Of a stretch of DNA of 64,000 nucleotides, positions 19,201 to 27,011 are shown in pieces (the stretch's first letter is position 1; each line of letters begins with the position of its first letter). Origin of the DNA: Fibrobacter sp. (GTDB lineage Bacteria > Fibrobacterota > Fibrobacteria > Fibrobacterales > Fibrobacteraceae); the NCBI GenBank assembly GCA_017526585.1, contig JAFXRC010000058.1, forward strand, positions 46,641 to 110,640. The letters are read 5' to 3'. Made by a program: the position numbers and the translations under genes. The notes beneath the pieces are model-generated. The model made no database searches and was not told where the DNA came from. It saw only the letters and a program-made list of their open reading frames with translations.

Positions 19201-19253
19201 TTTTCAGCACCAAAAAGAGCGTCGCATTTTTGAGCATTCCCAAGCGCTGAAAA
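19201..19253 (-). promoter_or_regulatory. Inverted repeat in the metK leader
   Basis: TTTTCAGC (19201-19208) and GCTGAAAA (19246-19253) can close a stem around 37 nt, ending ~15 nt before the metK start and near its ribosome-binding site. It could be a structured regulatory leader; no known riboswitch consensus was recognised. Confidence 0.35.
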
Positions 19254-19387
19254 AACGGGTTTAAATTTATTTATGCGTAAATGTACAAAAATGCATAAAG
19301 GACGGCAACAGAAAATCCTCATTTGAACCGAAAAAATCGATTTGTTGCAAAAAAGAGTGATTTTTGGTCTCTGGACGGCTTTTTTTG

Positions 19388-19393
19388 TATATT
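19388..19393 (+). promoter_or_regulatory. Candidate -10 of the secretin operon
   Basis: TATATT preceded by a T-rich tract, 78 bp before the chosen TTG start. Transcription would begin at about 19400, exactly at the hairpin described next. Confidence 0.4.
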
Positions 19394-19399
19394 GAGGAT

Positions 19400-19423
19400 A
19401 GTCTCTGTTTAAGAGACTTTTTT
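19400..19423 (+). terminator. Terminator-like hairpin in the secretin operon leader
   Basis: AGTCTCT / AGAGACT (7 bp) around GTTTA, followed by a run of T. It lies between the candidate promoter and the first gene, where an intrinsic terminator would act as an attenuator or the stem as a 5' stabiliser. Confidence 0.5.
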
Positions 19424-19465
19424 ATATCCCGTGGCAGGGTTATTGCCTATTTAGAAGGTTCTTCC

Positions 19466-21226
19466 TTGACATTGCTGTTTTGGCGTACGTTCGTATGCCT
19501 TGTTTTGTGTTTTTCGATGTGTCGTTCAGTGTTTGGCGCACAGAATGCCCCACAAACGCTTTCGTTTGATTTTGTGGATACTCCCATCGCCGAAGTCGTG
19601 CGTTCGGTCTCGCTTGCCTATGATACGCCTGTACTTGTAGATGACGCCCTTGACATCAAGGTGACTTTTCATCTGGATGGCGTGGGCATGCTGGATGCCC
19701 TTTCGGCTTTGTGTTCCGCTTATGGTCTTGAGCTGGTGCAGGAGGGGACTATCTTGCATGTGCGGCGCGCCAAGCTTCACGGTTCCCATGAATTCAGCTG
19801 GCAAGATTCCCTGGTGTCGGTGTCCGTGAAGGACAAGGAGGTGAACGAATTTATCCGGGAGTTCTCCTTGAATTCGGGGCTGAACATCTTGGCGGTTCCG
19901 GGGCTTGAAGGTCGGATTACGGGGGCGCTTCGGCAGATGTCTGCAGAAGATGCGTTCCGCACCATAATGGAGACGCACGGTTTCCGCGTCTTGCGTACGG
20001 GAGGATGTTTTCGCGTGGAACCGCCCCGTAGGACGGATTCGGAAACTCGTGGCGGCAACGGTCGTGATGGCGAAAAATTTCGGCTGGAACGCGACGGAAA
20101 TTTCTATTCGGCTGAAATTGATGGCGTCCCTCTGTCGAAGGTGCTGGAAGAACTCGCCGAGGTTTCGGGACTGAATCTTGCCGTGTACGGGGATATCCAG
20201 GAAAATGTTCACCTTAAGATGCAGGATGCTTCCCTTGAGTCGTTGGTTGAAGCTCTGTTTGGGGCGCGACGTTACAGCTATGTGCTGGAGGGTGAAATGT
20301 TGCTCGTCTCAGAAGGCGGTGTGCGGAATGCGCTCTCGACAAGTACGCTCTATCCGTTGCGGCATATCCATTCCGAGCGTGCCTTGGCTTATCTAGGAAA
20401 AATCTCGTCGGGCTCAAGCTTTGTCTCGGCGGAGGTTAAGGAGCAGAATGCGTTGTTGCTTGCAGGGGCTCCCGCTGAAATTCAGATGGCGAGGGATTTG
20501 TTGAAACAGATTGATGTCCCGGCGCTTCAGGTGACGCTCTCCTGCATTGTCGTGGAATTCAAGAAGGGAAACTCGTTCGAAATTGGGCTTCATAGCGGAG
20601 CGACGCGTAAGACTGCAGAACGCGATGTGGGATTGCGGGGATATCTCGATTTGATGGATAAGGACTTCTCGGTGACGGGTGCGTTTGGACGCATTGGACT
20701 GTTGCCTGACCGGTTTGAGATGGAACTTGCCTCGATGGAAGAGGATAATCAGGCAAAGATCCTTGCTCGTCCGCGGCTTACGACGCTGAATGGAAACAAG
20801 GCTGAATTGAATGTGACGAATACGGTCTATTACTTGGTGAGTCAGGTATCTGCCGACGGGTATCCGATTACGGATTACCGTTCATTCAACGATGGTATTT
20901 CTCTGGAGCTTACGCCGTCTGTTACGCAGGACGGTCGCATCACGCTGGAGGTGTCACCGGAGATTAAGACGGCGGGGCGGAGTTCTGGCGACGGTCCGCG
21001 AGACATCAGTACGCGGAACTTGAAGACGGTCGTAGTGCTCGAAGACGGTGAAACCCTTTGCCTGGGCGGGCTCATTCGCAAGAGCAAGTCCGAGGTGCGT
21101 TCGGCGGTACCATTCCTCGGGAGCATTCCTCTTCTGGGACTTCTGTTCAGCTACACTTCGGAACAGGAAGAAGAAAATGAATTGGCGATATTCATTACGC
21201 CCCACATCGAGAAGGCGAAAAGATGA
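19466..21226 (+). CDS. Secretin (GspD/PilQ family)
   Basis: 586 residues from a TTG that has GAAGG upstream and gives a clean signal peptide (~1-28, ending V-F-G-A); the frame stays open upstream through the promoter and hairpin, so an earlier start is unlikely. Two or three short N-domains (S-F-D-F-V-D-T-P-I-A-E-V, a secretin/STN-type repeat; L-S-K-V-L-E-E-L) precede the secretin core (~350-580), with A-K-I-L-A-R-P-R-L, V-V-L-E-D-G-E-T-L-C-L-G-G-L and V-P-F-L-G-S-I-P-L-L-G-L-L-F. Secretins form the outer-membrane ring of type II secretion or type IV pili. Four overlapping genes follow. Which system it serves cannot be decided from this window. Confidence 0.88.
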   Translation: MTLLFWRTFVCLVLCFSMCRSVFGAQNAPQTLSFDFVDTPIAEVVRSVSLAYDTPVLVDDALDIKVTFHLDGVGMLDALSALCSAYGLELVQEGTILHVRRAKLHGSHEFSWQDSLVSVSVKDKEVNEFIREFSLNSGLNILAVPGLEGRITGALRQMSAEDAFRTIMETHGFRVLRTGGCFRVEPPRRTDSETRGGNGRDGEKFRLERDGNFYSAEIDGVPLSKVLEELAEVSGLNLAVYGDIQENVHLKMQDASLESLVEALFGARRYSYVLEGEMLLVSEGGVRNALSTSTLYPLRHIHSERALAYLGKISSGSSFVSAEVKEQNALLLAGAPAEIQMARDLLKQIDVPALQVTLSCIVVEFKKGNSFEIGLHSGATRKTAERDVGLRGYLDLMDKDFSVTGAFGRIGLLPDRFEMELASMEEDNQAKILARPRLTTLNGNKAELNVTNTVYYLVSQVSADGYPITDYRSFNDGISLELTPSVTQDGRITLEVSPEIKTAGRSSGDGPRDISTRNLKTVVVLEDGETLCLGGLIRKSKSEVRSAVPFLGSIPLLGLLFSYTSEQEEENELAIFITPHIEKAKR

Positions 21227-22260
21227 TTCCGTCACGTTTTTATCCTGTAGATGCGAAGCTCTTCACTTGGGAATGTACTTCTTCGTTTGATGAGTCGCCT
21301 AGTATGAAGGAATTGCGGGACTCTTTTGAAAAAGAGTTCCCGAAGATGTGTGAACGCCTAATGAAAAGCGGCGGCTTGTATCGGCTTTTGCATCTGGTGT
21401 CGTTCAATTCAACGGAAGGGAGACGCTCCCGTTACCTTGTTGTGGTTCTGGAAAATCCTTTGCCGAGTGTGCGAAAGCGCGTGTTGCCAAGGCAAGTGGC
21501 TGTTTTGGCGGCGGCGGATCGCTCCCTGCGAGAACAGGCTTCCGCTGAAGGTAATAGCGGCAATTTCTTGTGCTACGCCGCAGGAGAAAAGATCTTAGAT
21601 GTATTGATTTTCTTCGAAGGTAGGCTTTGCCACTGGACGGAATATGCTCTAGTTGAAATGTCGCCTGAATGTATCGAGTCAAAGCTTCGGCTGTTTCGAC
21701 GGTTCCTGAAGAACGATGCGCTATTTTCGAGGGGGGAGTCTTTTGCGGAAATTCAAGTCGCCCCGGTGCTGCCGGGGGATTCGAAGCGGGCGGCGCGGGA
21801 TCCGTTCTGGAAACGGATCGACCTGCGCCGGGAATCGTTGGAACCACAGAGAAAAGGAAACTGGAAACGTCTCGTAGCTTTGTTGATTCTTGTTGTGGCA
21901 TGCTGGAAAGTATTTCTGCCGATGCTATGTCTAAAATCGTCGCACCCCCTTCGCGATGTCTTGCCGGTTGAACTCGATGCGCCACCGGCGTGGTCGGAAT
22001 CTGCCGAGGTGGAGCCGGTGGCGGAAACTCCGCTGCGGAACACTGCTGCGAAAGTGGCTCGGTGCGTCCTGCCGGACTTCAAGTTGAAAGGCGTTGTCGC
22101 GGCGAAGCTAATCGTCGCCGAGGTGGAGGGCGTTTCTTCAGTAGTGCTTCTCGGGGATTCCCTCGGGAGTTTCAGGTTGCATTCGATTGGCCGCGACGGA
22201 GTGGATCTTGTATGCGGCGATTCGCTGGTGCGTTGGGGAGTCTTCCATGCGCGATTCTGA
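21223..22260 (+). CDS. Single-pass GspL/PilP-like assembly protein (tentative)
   Basis: 345 residues. The N-terminal ~215 residues are soluble and mixed alpha/beta. A single membrane helix (~225-245) follows, then a Pro/Glu-rich linker, and a small C-terminal beta domain (~285-345) with F-K-L-K-G-V-V and S-L-G-S-F-R-L, resembling the GspC/PilP homology domain that contacts secretins. The order (cytoplasmic part, helix, periplasmic beta domain) suits an inner-membrane assembly protein, possibly a fused GspL-GspC or PilM/N/P-like function. Its ATG overlaps the secretin stop (ATGA), implying coupled translation. The family assignment is inference from context. Confidence 0.5.
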   Translation: MIPSRFYPVDAKLFTWECTSSFDESPSMKELRDSFEKEFPKMCERLMKSGGLYRLLHLVSFNSTEGRRSRYLVVVLENPLPSVRKRVLPRQVAVLAAADRSLREQASAEGNSGNFLCYAAGEKILDVLIFFEGRLCHWTEYALVEMSPECIESKLRLFRRFLKNDALFSRGESFAEIQVAPVLPGDSKRAARDPFWKRIDLRRESLEPQRKGNWKRLVALLILVVACWKVFLPMLCLKSSHPLRDVLPVELDAPPAWSESAEVEPVAETPLRNTAAKVARCVLPDFKLKGVVAAKLIVAEVEGVSSVVLLGDSLGSFRLHSIGRDGVDLVCGDSLVRWGVFHARF

Positions 22261-23176
22261 CAAGCGCTATACGGCTTCGAAATCCGGTGCGGTCGTGCAG
22301 CTGACTTTAGGCATTCTTTTGTCCGTGACACTTTTACTCACGACGCTTCTGCAGATGCCTGGTGCTCTGCGTCGTGTTGCCTTGCGGAGCGAGCGAACCC
22401 AACAGCAAATTTATGACGCCGAGTCTGCTCTGATAGCGCATCTCGAAGGCTTGCCGGCGGATTTCTTTGCGGATTCTCCCTGGAACATTTCTCTTCCGAA
22501 AATTCGCGAAGACCGCGCCGGTCCCTGGGCGGACCTTTCTGCTCCGCTTGCTTCGGTGGTGCCCGGTGAAGAAACCTCCTCAAGAAGCGTCCATGTGTTT
22601 GCAGGCATTACCTGCGACAGTGGCTGTAGTTTGCTTAAGTCTTTTTCGACACGGCGCAAAATCTACGAAGAATTTCGACAGCAGCTGAACCGTGAAATTA
22701 CGATGGTGAAGCCGCCTCTCGTACTAGAGACGAAGTCGGGAAACCGACGGCTTTTCGGGCGCCTTCCTTCTAAGGCGCTCTGGGTGCAAGAGGGTGACCT
22801 TACGCTTTCCTTGGAAGGCGATGTATCATCGGGGCGCTTCATCGTAGACGGTTCTGTCGTTGTGCAGGGAAATGCACATTTCGATACCCTGCGTATCTAT
22901 GCGCGGGGACCGCTTCTGCTGCGAGGGCAGACGAATGTTTCCCATCTTGAAGCGTTTAGCGAAGACCGCATCGAAATCTCGCGCGGCGTTGAATTTTCCG
23001 GAGTCGCTGTTGCCCGGCGCGAAGTGGCGTTTCCGCACGGTGCCGATAAGGTCGTGTTTCGGTATCCGTCGTTTGTGATGTCGCTTGAATCGTCGGATAC
23101 TCCGTTGATAGATTCGTTGCTAGTCCCCGCTTTTATCGCGGGTCGCCTTGAAACTTTCCAGTGGAGCCTAAAATGA
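22247..23176 (+). CDS. Bitopic beta-rich protein of the pilus/secretion operon
   Basis: 309 residues starting inside the previous gene (14-nt overlap), with GGGGAG upstream of the ATG. One N-terminal membrane helix (~15-35) is followed by a helical spacer and then, from ~180 to 290, regular short beta repeats (I-V-D-G-S-V-V-V-Q-G-N-A, L-R-I-Y-A-R-G-P-L-L-L-R-G) like the bactofilin or polymer-forming beta-helix type. A PilX/GspK-like pseudopilus organiser is another possibility, but no prepilin cleavage motif is present. Function unknown. Confidence 0.55.
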   Translation: MRDSDKRYTASKSGAVVQLTLGILLSVTLLLTTLLQMPGALRRVALRSERTQQQIYDAESALIAHLEGLPADFFADSPWNISLPKIREDRAGPWADLSAPLASVVPGEETSSRSVHVFAGITCDSGCSLLKSFSTRRKIYEEFRQQLNREITMVKPPLVLETKSGNRRLFGRLPSKALWVQEGDLTLSLEGDVSSGRFIVDGSVVVQGNAHFDTLRIYARGPLLLRGQTNVSHLEAFSEDRIEISRGVEFSGVAVARREVAFPHGADKVVFRYPSFVMSLESSDTPLIDSLLVPAFIAGRLETFQWSLK

Positions 23177-23514
23177 TCCGTAGCCTGAAATCCGGATTTA
23201 CCTTGATCGAAGTTTGCGTCGCCTTGGCGCTGCTGTCATCTGGGACGCTTGTCTTCGGCAGGTTCATCGATGCGTACAATCGCGTTTGCGCCCTGGAGCG
23301 AGACCAGGCGAGGGCGCTTGTGCGGACGTCTGCAGCTGTCGAGGCTTTGGTGCGAACTCCGCCTTCCTGCGCCGATGCGTCGTTTGAGGTGAATGGAGCG
23401 CAGGTGAAGGTTCGTCGGGTCCCCGGCGTGAAGCCTCTTGCCTGGGTGTGGGGTTCTGCTTCGGCTGTTCACGATGTTCAACTGCGGAGGCTTGTCCGGT
23501 GCAAAAGAAGGTGA
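23173..23514 (+). CDS. Type IV prepilin-like protein (GspI-like)
   Basis: 113 residues. Leader M-I-R-S-L-K-S-G is followed by F-T-L-I-E-V, the prepilin peptidase cleavage site with Glu at +5, then a hydrophobic helix and a small C-terminal domain with two Cys. The size suits a minor pseudopilin such as GspI. The ATG overlaps the previous stop (ATGA). Confidence 0.85.
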   Translation: MIRSLKSGFTLIEVCVALALLSSGTLVFGRFIDAYNRVCALERDQARALVRTSAAVEALVRTPPSCADASFEVNGAQVKVRRVPGVKPLAWVWGSASAVHDVQLRRLVRCKRR

Positions 23515-23747
23515 AATTTCGGACAGAATCGGAGACTATTCGACTAATGGGCGGCTTTACGCTGATAGAACTCTTGGTTGCACTCGTGGCTGCATCGGTC
23601 GTGTCTCTTGCGGCTCTGCAGGTCTACGGCGCTTACCACAGGCTGTACTTGCACCTTTACGGTGACTACCAAAAAGAAACCGCCGCAATCATTGAAGATT
23701 TGCGGCGGATAAATCCTTATGTATCAGGCGCTAGTCCAAGACGTTAG
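23499..23747 (+). CDS. Very short prepilin-like protein, possibly truncated
   Basis: 82 residues from a GTG with GGAGG 8 nt upstream, inside the previous gene (16-nt overlap). Canonical prepilin motif G-F-T-L-I-E-L-L-V-A-L. Only about 63 residues remain after cleavage: the N-terminal helix with almost no globular domain. Minor pilins of the GspJ/PilW type usually exceed 150 residues, so this looks like the stump of a larger protein. The end overlaps the convergent glycosyltransferase gene by 17 bp, which fits a rearrangement that cut the gene (inference). A functional mini-pilin cannot be excluded. Confidence 0.7.
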   Translation: MQKKVKFRTESETIRLMGGFTLIELLVALVAASVVSLAALQVYGAYHRLYLHLYGDYQKETAAIIEDLRRINPYVSGASPRR

Positions 23748-25305
23748 GAGTCTGGGAAGCTTTCTCGGCAGCTTTTTCTGCAGCGCGAGCCTTGTGCATT
23801 TCGAAGAGGTTTCCAATGTAGTGCATGAAGGAGAGCACGCTCACCGAGAGGAAGCCTACAGAATAGAGGGCGAGGAACGGTCCGATAATGAACTTCTGCG
23901 CACCGATGTATTCCAAAAGACCGAAGATGCAGTAGACGCCAACGCCGAGTTCGACAACAGCCTGCCACGGGAACTTCTGTGCATAGTGGCTCTTCGCCTT
24001 CTTCTTGGAACCGCCACTCTTCGGGGTGCGGACAAAGCTGCCCTTGGCACCGATGATGGCAGAGAACACGGCGCGGGAGTTGCTGACTGCAATGCCTACA
24101 CCCAGAGCCATGAGGATGGGGAGGGAAAGCAGGCGGATCTTCCAACCGGTGTAGCCGGAGCAACGCTGAGCCACAAAGTAAAGAACAGAAGGAGCGATAG
24201 CGGCGAGGAAGATAAAGCTGAAACCGACGGTGTAAGCCCAAGTCGGCAGGTGGGCGACCGGTTCAAAGAAGGCGAGCAATGGCCAAGCACAGAGGGCGGT
24301 AAACAGCATGCAGGGGTGAATGGAGTAGTGCGTCGTGTGGAGGATAGCGCCAATCTTTACGCGGAGAGGAACCTTGGCCTTGAGCACGCGCGGCAAAATC
24401 TTGATAGCGGTCTGGATAGAACCCTTTGCCCAGCGGAACTGCTGTGCCTTGAAGGCGTTGATGTCGTTGGGGAGTTCGGCCGGAACGATCACGTCGAACA
24501 CGAACTTCATCTTCCAACCAGCGAGCTGAGAACGGTAAGAAAGGTCCATGTCTTCGGTCAGGGTGTCGCCTTCCCAGCCGCCACCGCCGTAGATGGCCTG
24601 CTTGCGCCACACGCCGGCGGTACCGTTGAAGTTCATGAAGAGCTTACCCCAGCTGCGTGCCGACTGTTCCACCACGAAGTGGCCGTCGATACCGATAGAC
24701 TGAGCGAGAGTAAGACCGGATTCGGTGCGGTTCAGGTGGCCCCAGCGGCCCTGGACCAGGCCAATTTTTTCGTCCATCACCAAGTAGGGGATGGTCTTCA
24801 GGAGAAAGTCCTTCTCGGGGACGAAGTCGGCGTCGAAAATGGCGAGGAATTCGCCCTTGGCCACTTTCATTGCTTCTTTAAGAGCGCCAGCCTTGAATTC
24901 GGAACGGTTGGTACGGTGAATGAGCTTGATGTCGTAGCCCTTGGCGGCGAGTTCTGCAACTTTCTTCTTGGCGACTTCGTAGCATTCGTCGGTAGAGTCG
25001 TCCAAGACCTGAATTTCGTGTTTGTCCTTGGGGTAGTCGATGGCGCAGACTGCTTCAAGCAGGCGTTCAACACAGTTAGCTTCGTTAAAGACGGGGAGCT
25101 GGGTGGTGACCTGCGGGAGCTCGTCCATGGAGTGCTCGCGGTAGAACTGCAGGATCTTTTTACGGTCGGAAAGACGCGTGGTGCGGCTATTCTTCAAGAA
25201 TAAGTAGATGCTATAGTAACAGCTAAAACCGTAAATGACAAGCCCGATGCCTGCGATAACATAGACAACGAACATGATGTCGAGTAGGATTGTACTGATT
25301 GCCAT
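23731..25305 (-). CDS. Cellulose-synthase-like family 2 glycosyltransferase
   Basis: 524 residues. The GT2 core carries T-Q-L-P-V-F-N-E, L-D-D-S-T-D, F-D-A-D-F (metal-binding DxD), T-E-D-M-D and Q-F-R-W-A-K-G (QxxRW), the processive beta-glycan synthase set. Membrane helices lie at the N-terminus (~5-30) and in the C-terminal third (at least five). The pattern is closest to CslA-like mannan/glucan synthases and other cellulose-synthase-like enzymes; the exact polysaccharide is not determined. No PilZ domain is seen. A TATATTTG box is 53 nt upstream. The 3' end overlaps the truncated prepilin gene. Confidence 0.92.
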   Translation of the reverse strand: MAISTILLDIMFVVYVIAGIGLVIYGFSCYYSIYLFLKNSRTTRLSDRKKILQFYREHSMDELPQVTTQLPVFNEANCVERLLEAVCAIDYPKDKHEIQVLDDSTDECYEVAKKKVAELAAKGYDIKLIHRTNRSEFKAGALKEAMKVAKGEFLAIFDADFVPEKDFLLKTIPYLVMDEKIGLVQGRWGHLNRTESGLTLAQSIGIDGHFVVEQSARSWGKLFMNFNGTAGVWRKQAIYGGGGWEGDTLTEDMDLSYRSQLAGWKMKFVFDVIVPAELPNDINAFKAQQFRWAKGSIQTAIKILPRVLKAKVPLRVKIGAILHTTHYSIHPCMLFTALCAWPLLAFFEPVAHLPTWAYTVGFSFIFLAAIAPSVLYFVAQRCSGYTGWKIRLLSLPILMALGVGIAVSNSRAVFSAIIGAKGSFVRTPKSGGSKKKAKSHYAQKFPWQAVVELGVGVYCIFGLLEYIGAQKFIIGPFLALYSVGFLSVSVLSFMHYIGNLFEMHKARAAEKAAEKASQTPNVLD

Positions 25306-25358
25306 AAAACCGTATAACCTATATGTAAAACTTTTTGTCCCGTTTCGGAACTTGGCGC

Positions 25359-25366
25359 CAAATATA
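25359..25366 (-). promoter_or_regulatory. TAnnTTTG promoter box for the GT2 gene
   Basis: TATATTTG on the minus strand, 53 nt before the ATG at 25305. Confidence 0.5.
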
Positions 25367-25436
25367 GAAACCCTACAGAAAGTTTGCTACATTATAAACG
25401 CTATTTCACGAAAAATTTATCAAATAAAACGTGAGT

Positions 25437-25967
25437 ATGTCGCAGGATATAGAAAAAAGTCCCCTTGAAAAGTGGATTGATGCCCAAAAGGACAATCCCG
25501 ATTTCGCCGTTGCCCTGAAAAAACTGGTCTCGTATGCCTGTGCGGAGTGGTTTCGACACGAAAACGCCATTCCGGTTGCTCCGGAAGAGGCTCTTTCTCG
25601 TGTAGTCGCTTGCGATTTGCCTGACTTTCCACTTGGAAAATGGTTGGACTCGCCAGCGAGGTTCGCACCCGAAATTGCCGAATTTTGCGAAAAAACAAAG
25701 GTTTTGCCTTTGCCGGATACCTTGAAAGGAAATTTTCCTACAGTGCTCGACTTGCGGGGGGTCAAGTGCCCGAACAATGCCGCCCGTAGTCGACTCGTGA
25801 TGTCGGGGTTGCCAGAGGGGGCGTCACTGGACATTTATCTGGACGAAGGTTCCCCTATCGAAAATGTACCTGGAGCGCTGGTCGCCGATGGCCATATTGT
25901 CAAAAAAAGGCAAAAAAAAGAGGGCTTTTGGGTGATTTCGGTGGTCAAACGGCCTGTAAGAGTGTAG
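25437..25967 (+). CDS. Protein with C-terminal TusA/SirA-like domain
   Basis: 176 residues. The N-terminal ~100 residues are helical and unrecognised. The C-terminal ~75 residues have the TusA fold pattern: V-L-D-L-R-G-V-K-C-P-N-N, G-A-S-L-D-I-Y-L-D-E-G-S-P, V-P-G-A-L and W-V-I-S-V. TusA proteins relay sulfur on the Cys of a C-P-x-P motif. Here Cys111 is kept but the second Pro is Asn, so activity may be altered. A GTG at 25431 could start two residues earlier. The next gene begins 12 nt downstream. Confidence 0.65.
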   Translation: MSQDIEKSPLEKWIDAQKDNPDFAVALKKLVSYACAEWFRHENAIPVAPEEALSRVVACDLPDFPLGKWLDSPARFAPEIAEFCEKTKVLPLPDTLKGNFPTVLDLRGVKCPNNAARSRLVMSGLPEGASLDIYLDEGSPIENVPGALVADGHIVKKRQKKEGFWVISVVKRPVRV

Positions 25968-25979
25968 ATTATATATATA

Positions 25980-26564
25980 ATGGAAAACAGGATACTGATT
26001 ATAGGCGACGAAATCCTAGGTGAACAGGGCGAGGCTGCCAACCGCTTTGCTGAAATTCTCCTGTGTCGCGAAGCCAACCGGCCTATCCAGTTTTCGATCA
26101 ACGCGCCTGCCCCCCAAAGCCTGAAGCAGCTCTATGACAGGGCGTCTGCCGATATTATTGGCAAGAAGGCGGGGCGGATTATCATGGGGCTCGGTCTCAA
26201 GGAGCTCAAGCGCGGTGGTAACGACTATAGCGGAGTGTTCTCTCTTTATGAGACGCTAGCCAACGAAATCCTTTCCAAGACGCTTGCACCACTCCATTTC
26301 ATCACTATTCCTGAGGATATGTTCCCGATGGCGCCTTCGCAGCTGACCGCGCTCAACGAATGTATCCGCGGGCTTGTCGCGAAAGACGAAAAACGCATCA
26401 AAATCATGGATTTTGCCGCCTTTGTGGCGGATTTCAAGGAAAAACAGCTGGAACGAGGCAAATTTGGCCGTAGCCTTTATACCGAAGAAGGTTCCCCGAC
26501 CTCGATTTGCAACACGTTCATGGCGCTGTTCCTCTACGATTTTATAAAGAAAGAGTTAAAATAA
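25980..26564 (+). CDS. Possible SGNH-hydrolase-like protein
   Basis: 194 residues. The start I-L-I-I-G-D-E-I (residues 5-12) resembles block I of SGNH/GDSL hydrolases, except that the nucleophile Ser would be Glu. Further on I-M-G-L-G-L-x-E-L resembles a modified block III, and a long helical C-terminus follows. If the family is right, the catalytic Ser is missing and the protein is not a standard esterase. TATATATAATGG directly at the start suggests a very short leader. It is 12 nt after the TusA-like gene. Low certainty. Confidence 0.45.
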   Translation: MENRILIIGDEILGEQGEAANRFAEILLCREANRPIQFSINAPAPQSLKQLYDRASADIIGKKAGRIIMGLGLKELKRGGNDYSGVFSLYETLANEILSKTLAPLHFITIPEDMFPMAPSQLTALNECIRGLVAKDEKRIKIMDFAAFVADFKEKQLERGKFGRSLYTEEGSPTSICNTFMALFLYDFIKKELK

Positions 26565-26582
26565 AAAAAAGGAAGGAAAATT

Positions 26583-26918
26583 ATGAGCTTGACAGACGAT
26601 CATTTCGCACGAAAAATTGCAGCCCAGAGCAAGGCCTGGGAAGATACCAGCGACACTCCCAAGAAAGAACGCTCCCGTGAACCTGCCGCCCCCAAGATGG
26701 GCATTTGCGACAAGTGCAAGAAAGAAGCCCTGCTCCGTTCTTACCGTTTCAAGGAAACTTCCATTTCCAACGGCGCGGCGAGCTTTGGCACGGTGACCAA
26801 GCATCTTTGCGAAGATTGTGCCCCCAAGTCGCGTGCACAGAAGGATGCCGAGGTTCCCAAGATGAGCAACAAGCAGGTCCGTAACCTGATGCGCTTTGCG
26901 AAGAAGGGACTCCTGTAA
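26583..26918 (+). CDS. Small zinc-ribbon-like protein
   Basis: 111 residues, highly charged. C-D-K-C and C-E-D-C about 40 residues apart look like a treble-clef or zinc-ribbon metal site, flanked by Lys/Arg-rich tails (K-Q-V-R-N-L-M-R-F-A-K-K), suggesting nucleic-acid or protein binding. GGAAGG lies before the ATG. It follows the SGNH-like gene by 18 nt. No family recognised. Confidence 0.65.
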   Translation: MSLTDDHFARKIAAQSKAWEDTSDTPKKERSREPAAPKMGICDKCKKEALLRSYRFKETSISNGAASFGTVTKHLCEDCAPKSRAQKDAEVPKMSNKQVRNLMRFAKKGLL

Positions 26919-26976
26919 GGCTCTACCTGGCTTCAACTATTTCATTTTCCCCCTTCACAAAGGGTGTAAATTTTTC

Positions 26977-26984
26977 TAAATTTG
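26977..26984 (+). promoter_or_regulatory. TAnnTTTG promoter box for the SulP permease
   Basis: TAAATTTG, 27 nt before the ATG at 27012. A small hairpin (GTTCTTCAAGAAC) lies in the leader. The box contains the in-frame TTG at 26982, which rules that codon out as the start. Confidence 0.55.
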
Positions 26985-27011
26985 GCGCCGTTCTTCAAGA
27001 ACGGAGTGCCA

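Noticed and set aside
17980..19233. A 417-codon plus-strand frame opposite metK
   Set aside because: Antisense shadow of metK; the sequence is His/Val/Glu-rich nonsense typical of reversed codons.
19201..19253. A known SAM riboswitch class before metK
   Set aside because: No SAM-I, SAM-II or SAM-III consensus visible; kept only as an inverted repeat.
23719..25203. A 494-codon plus-strand frame opposite the GT2 gene
   Set aside because: Shadow of the glycosyltransferase, whose motifs are unambiguous.
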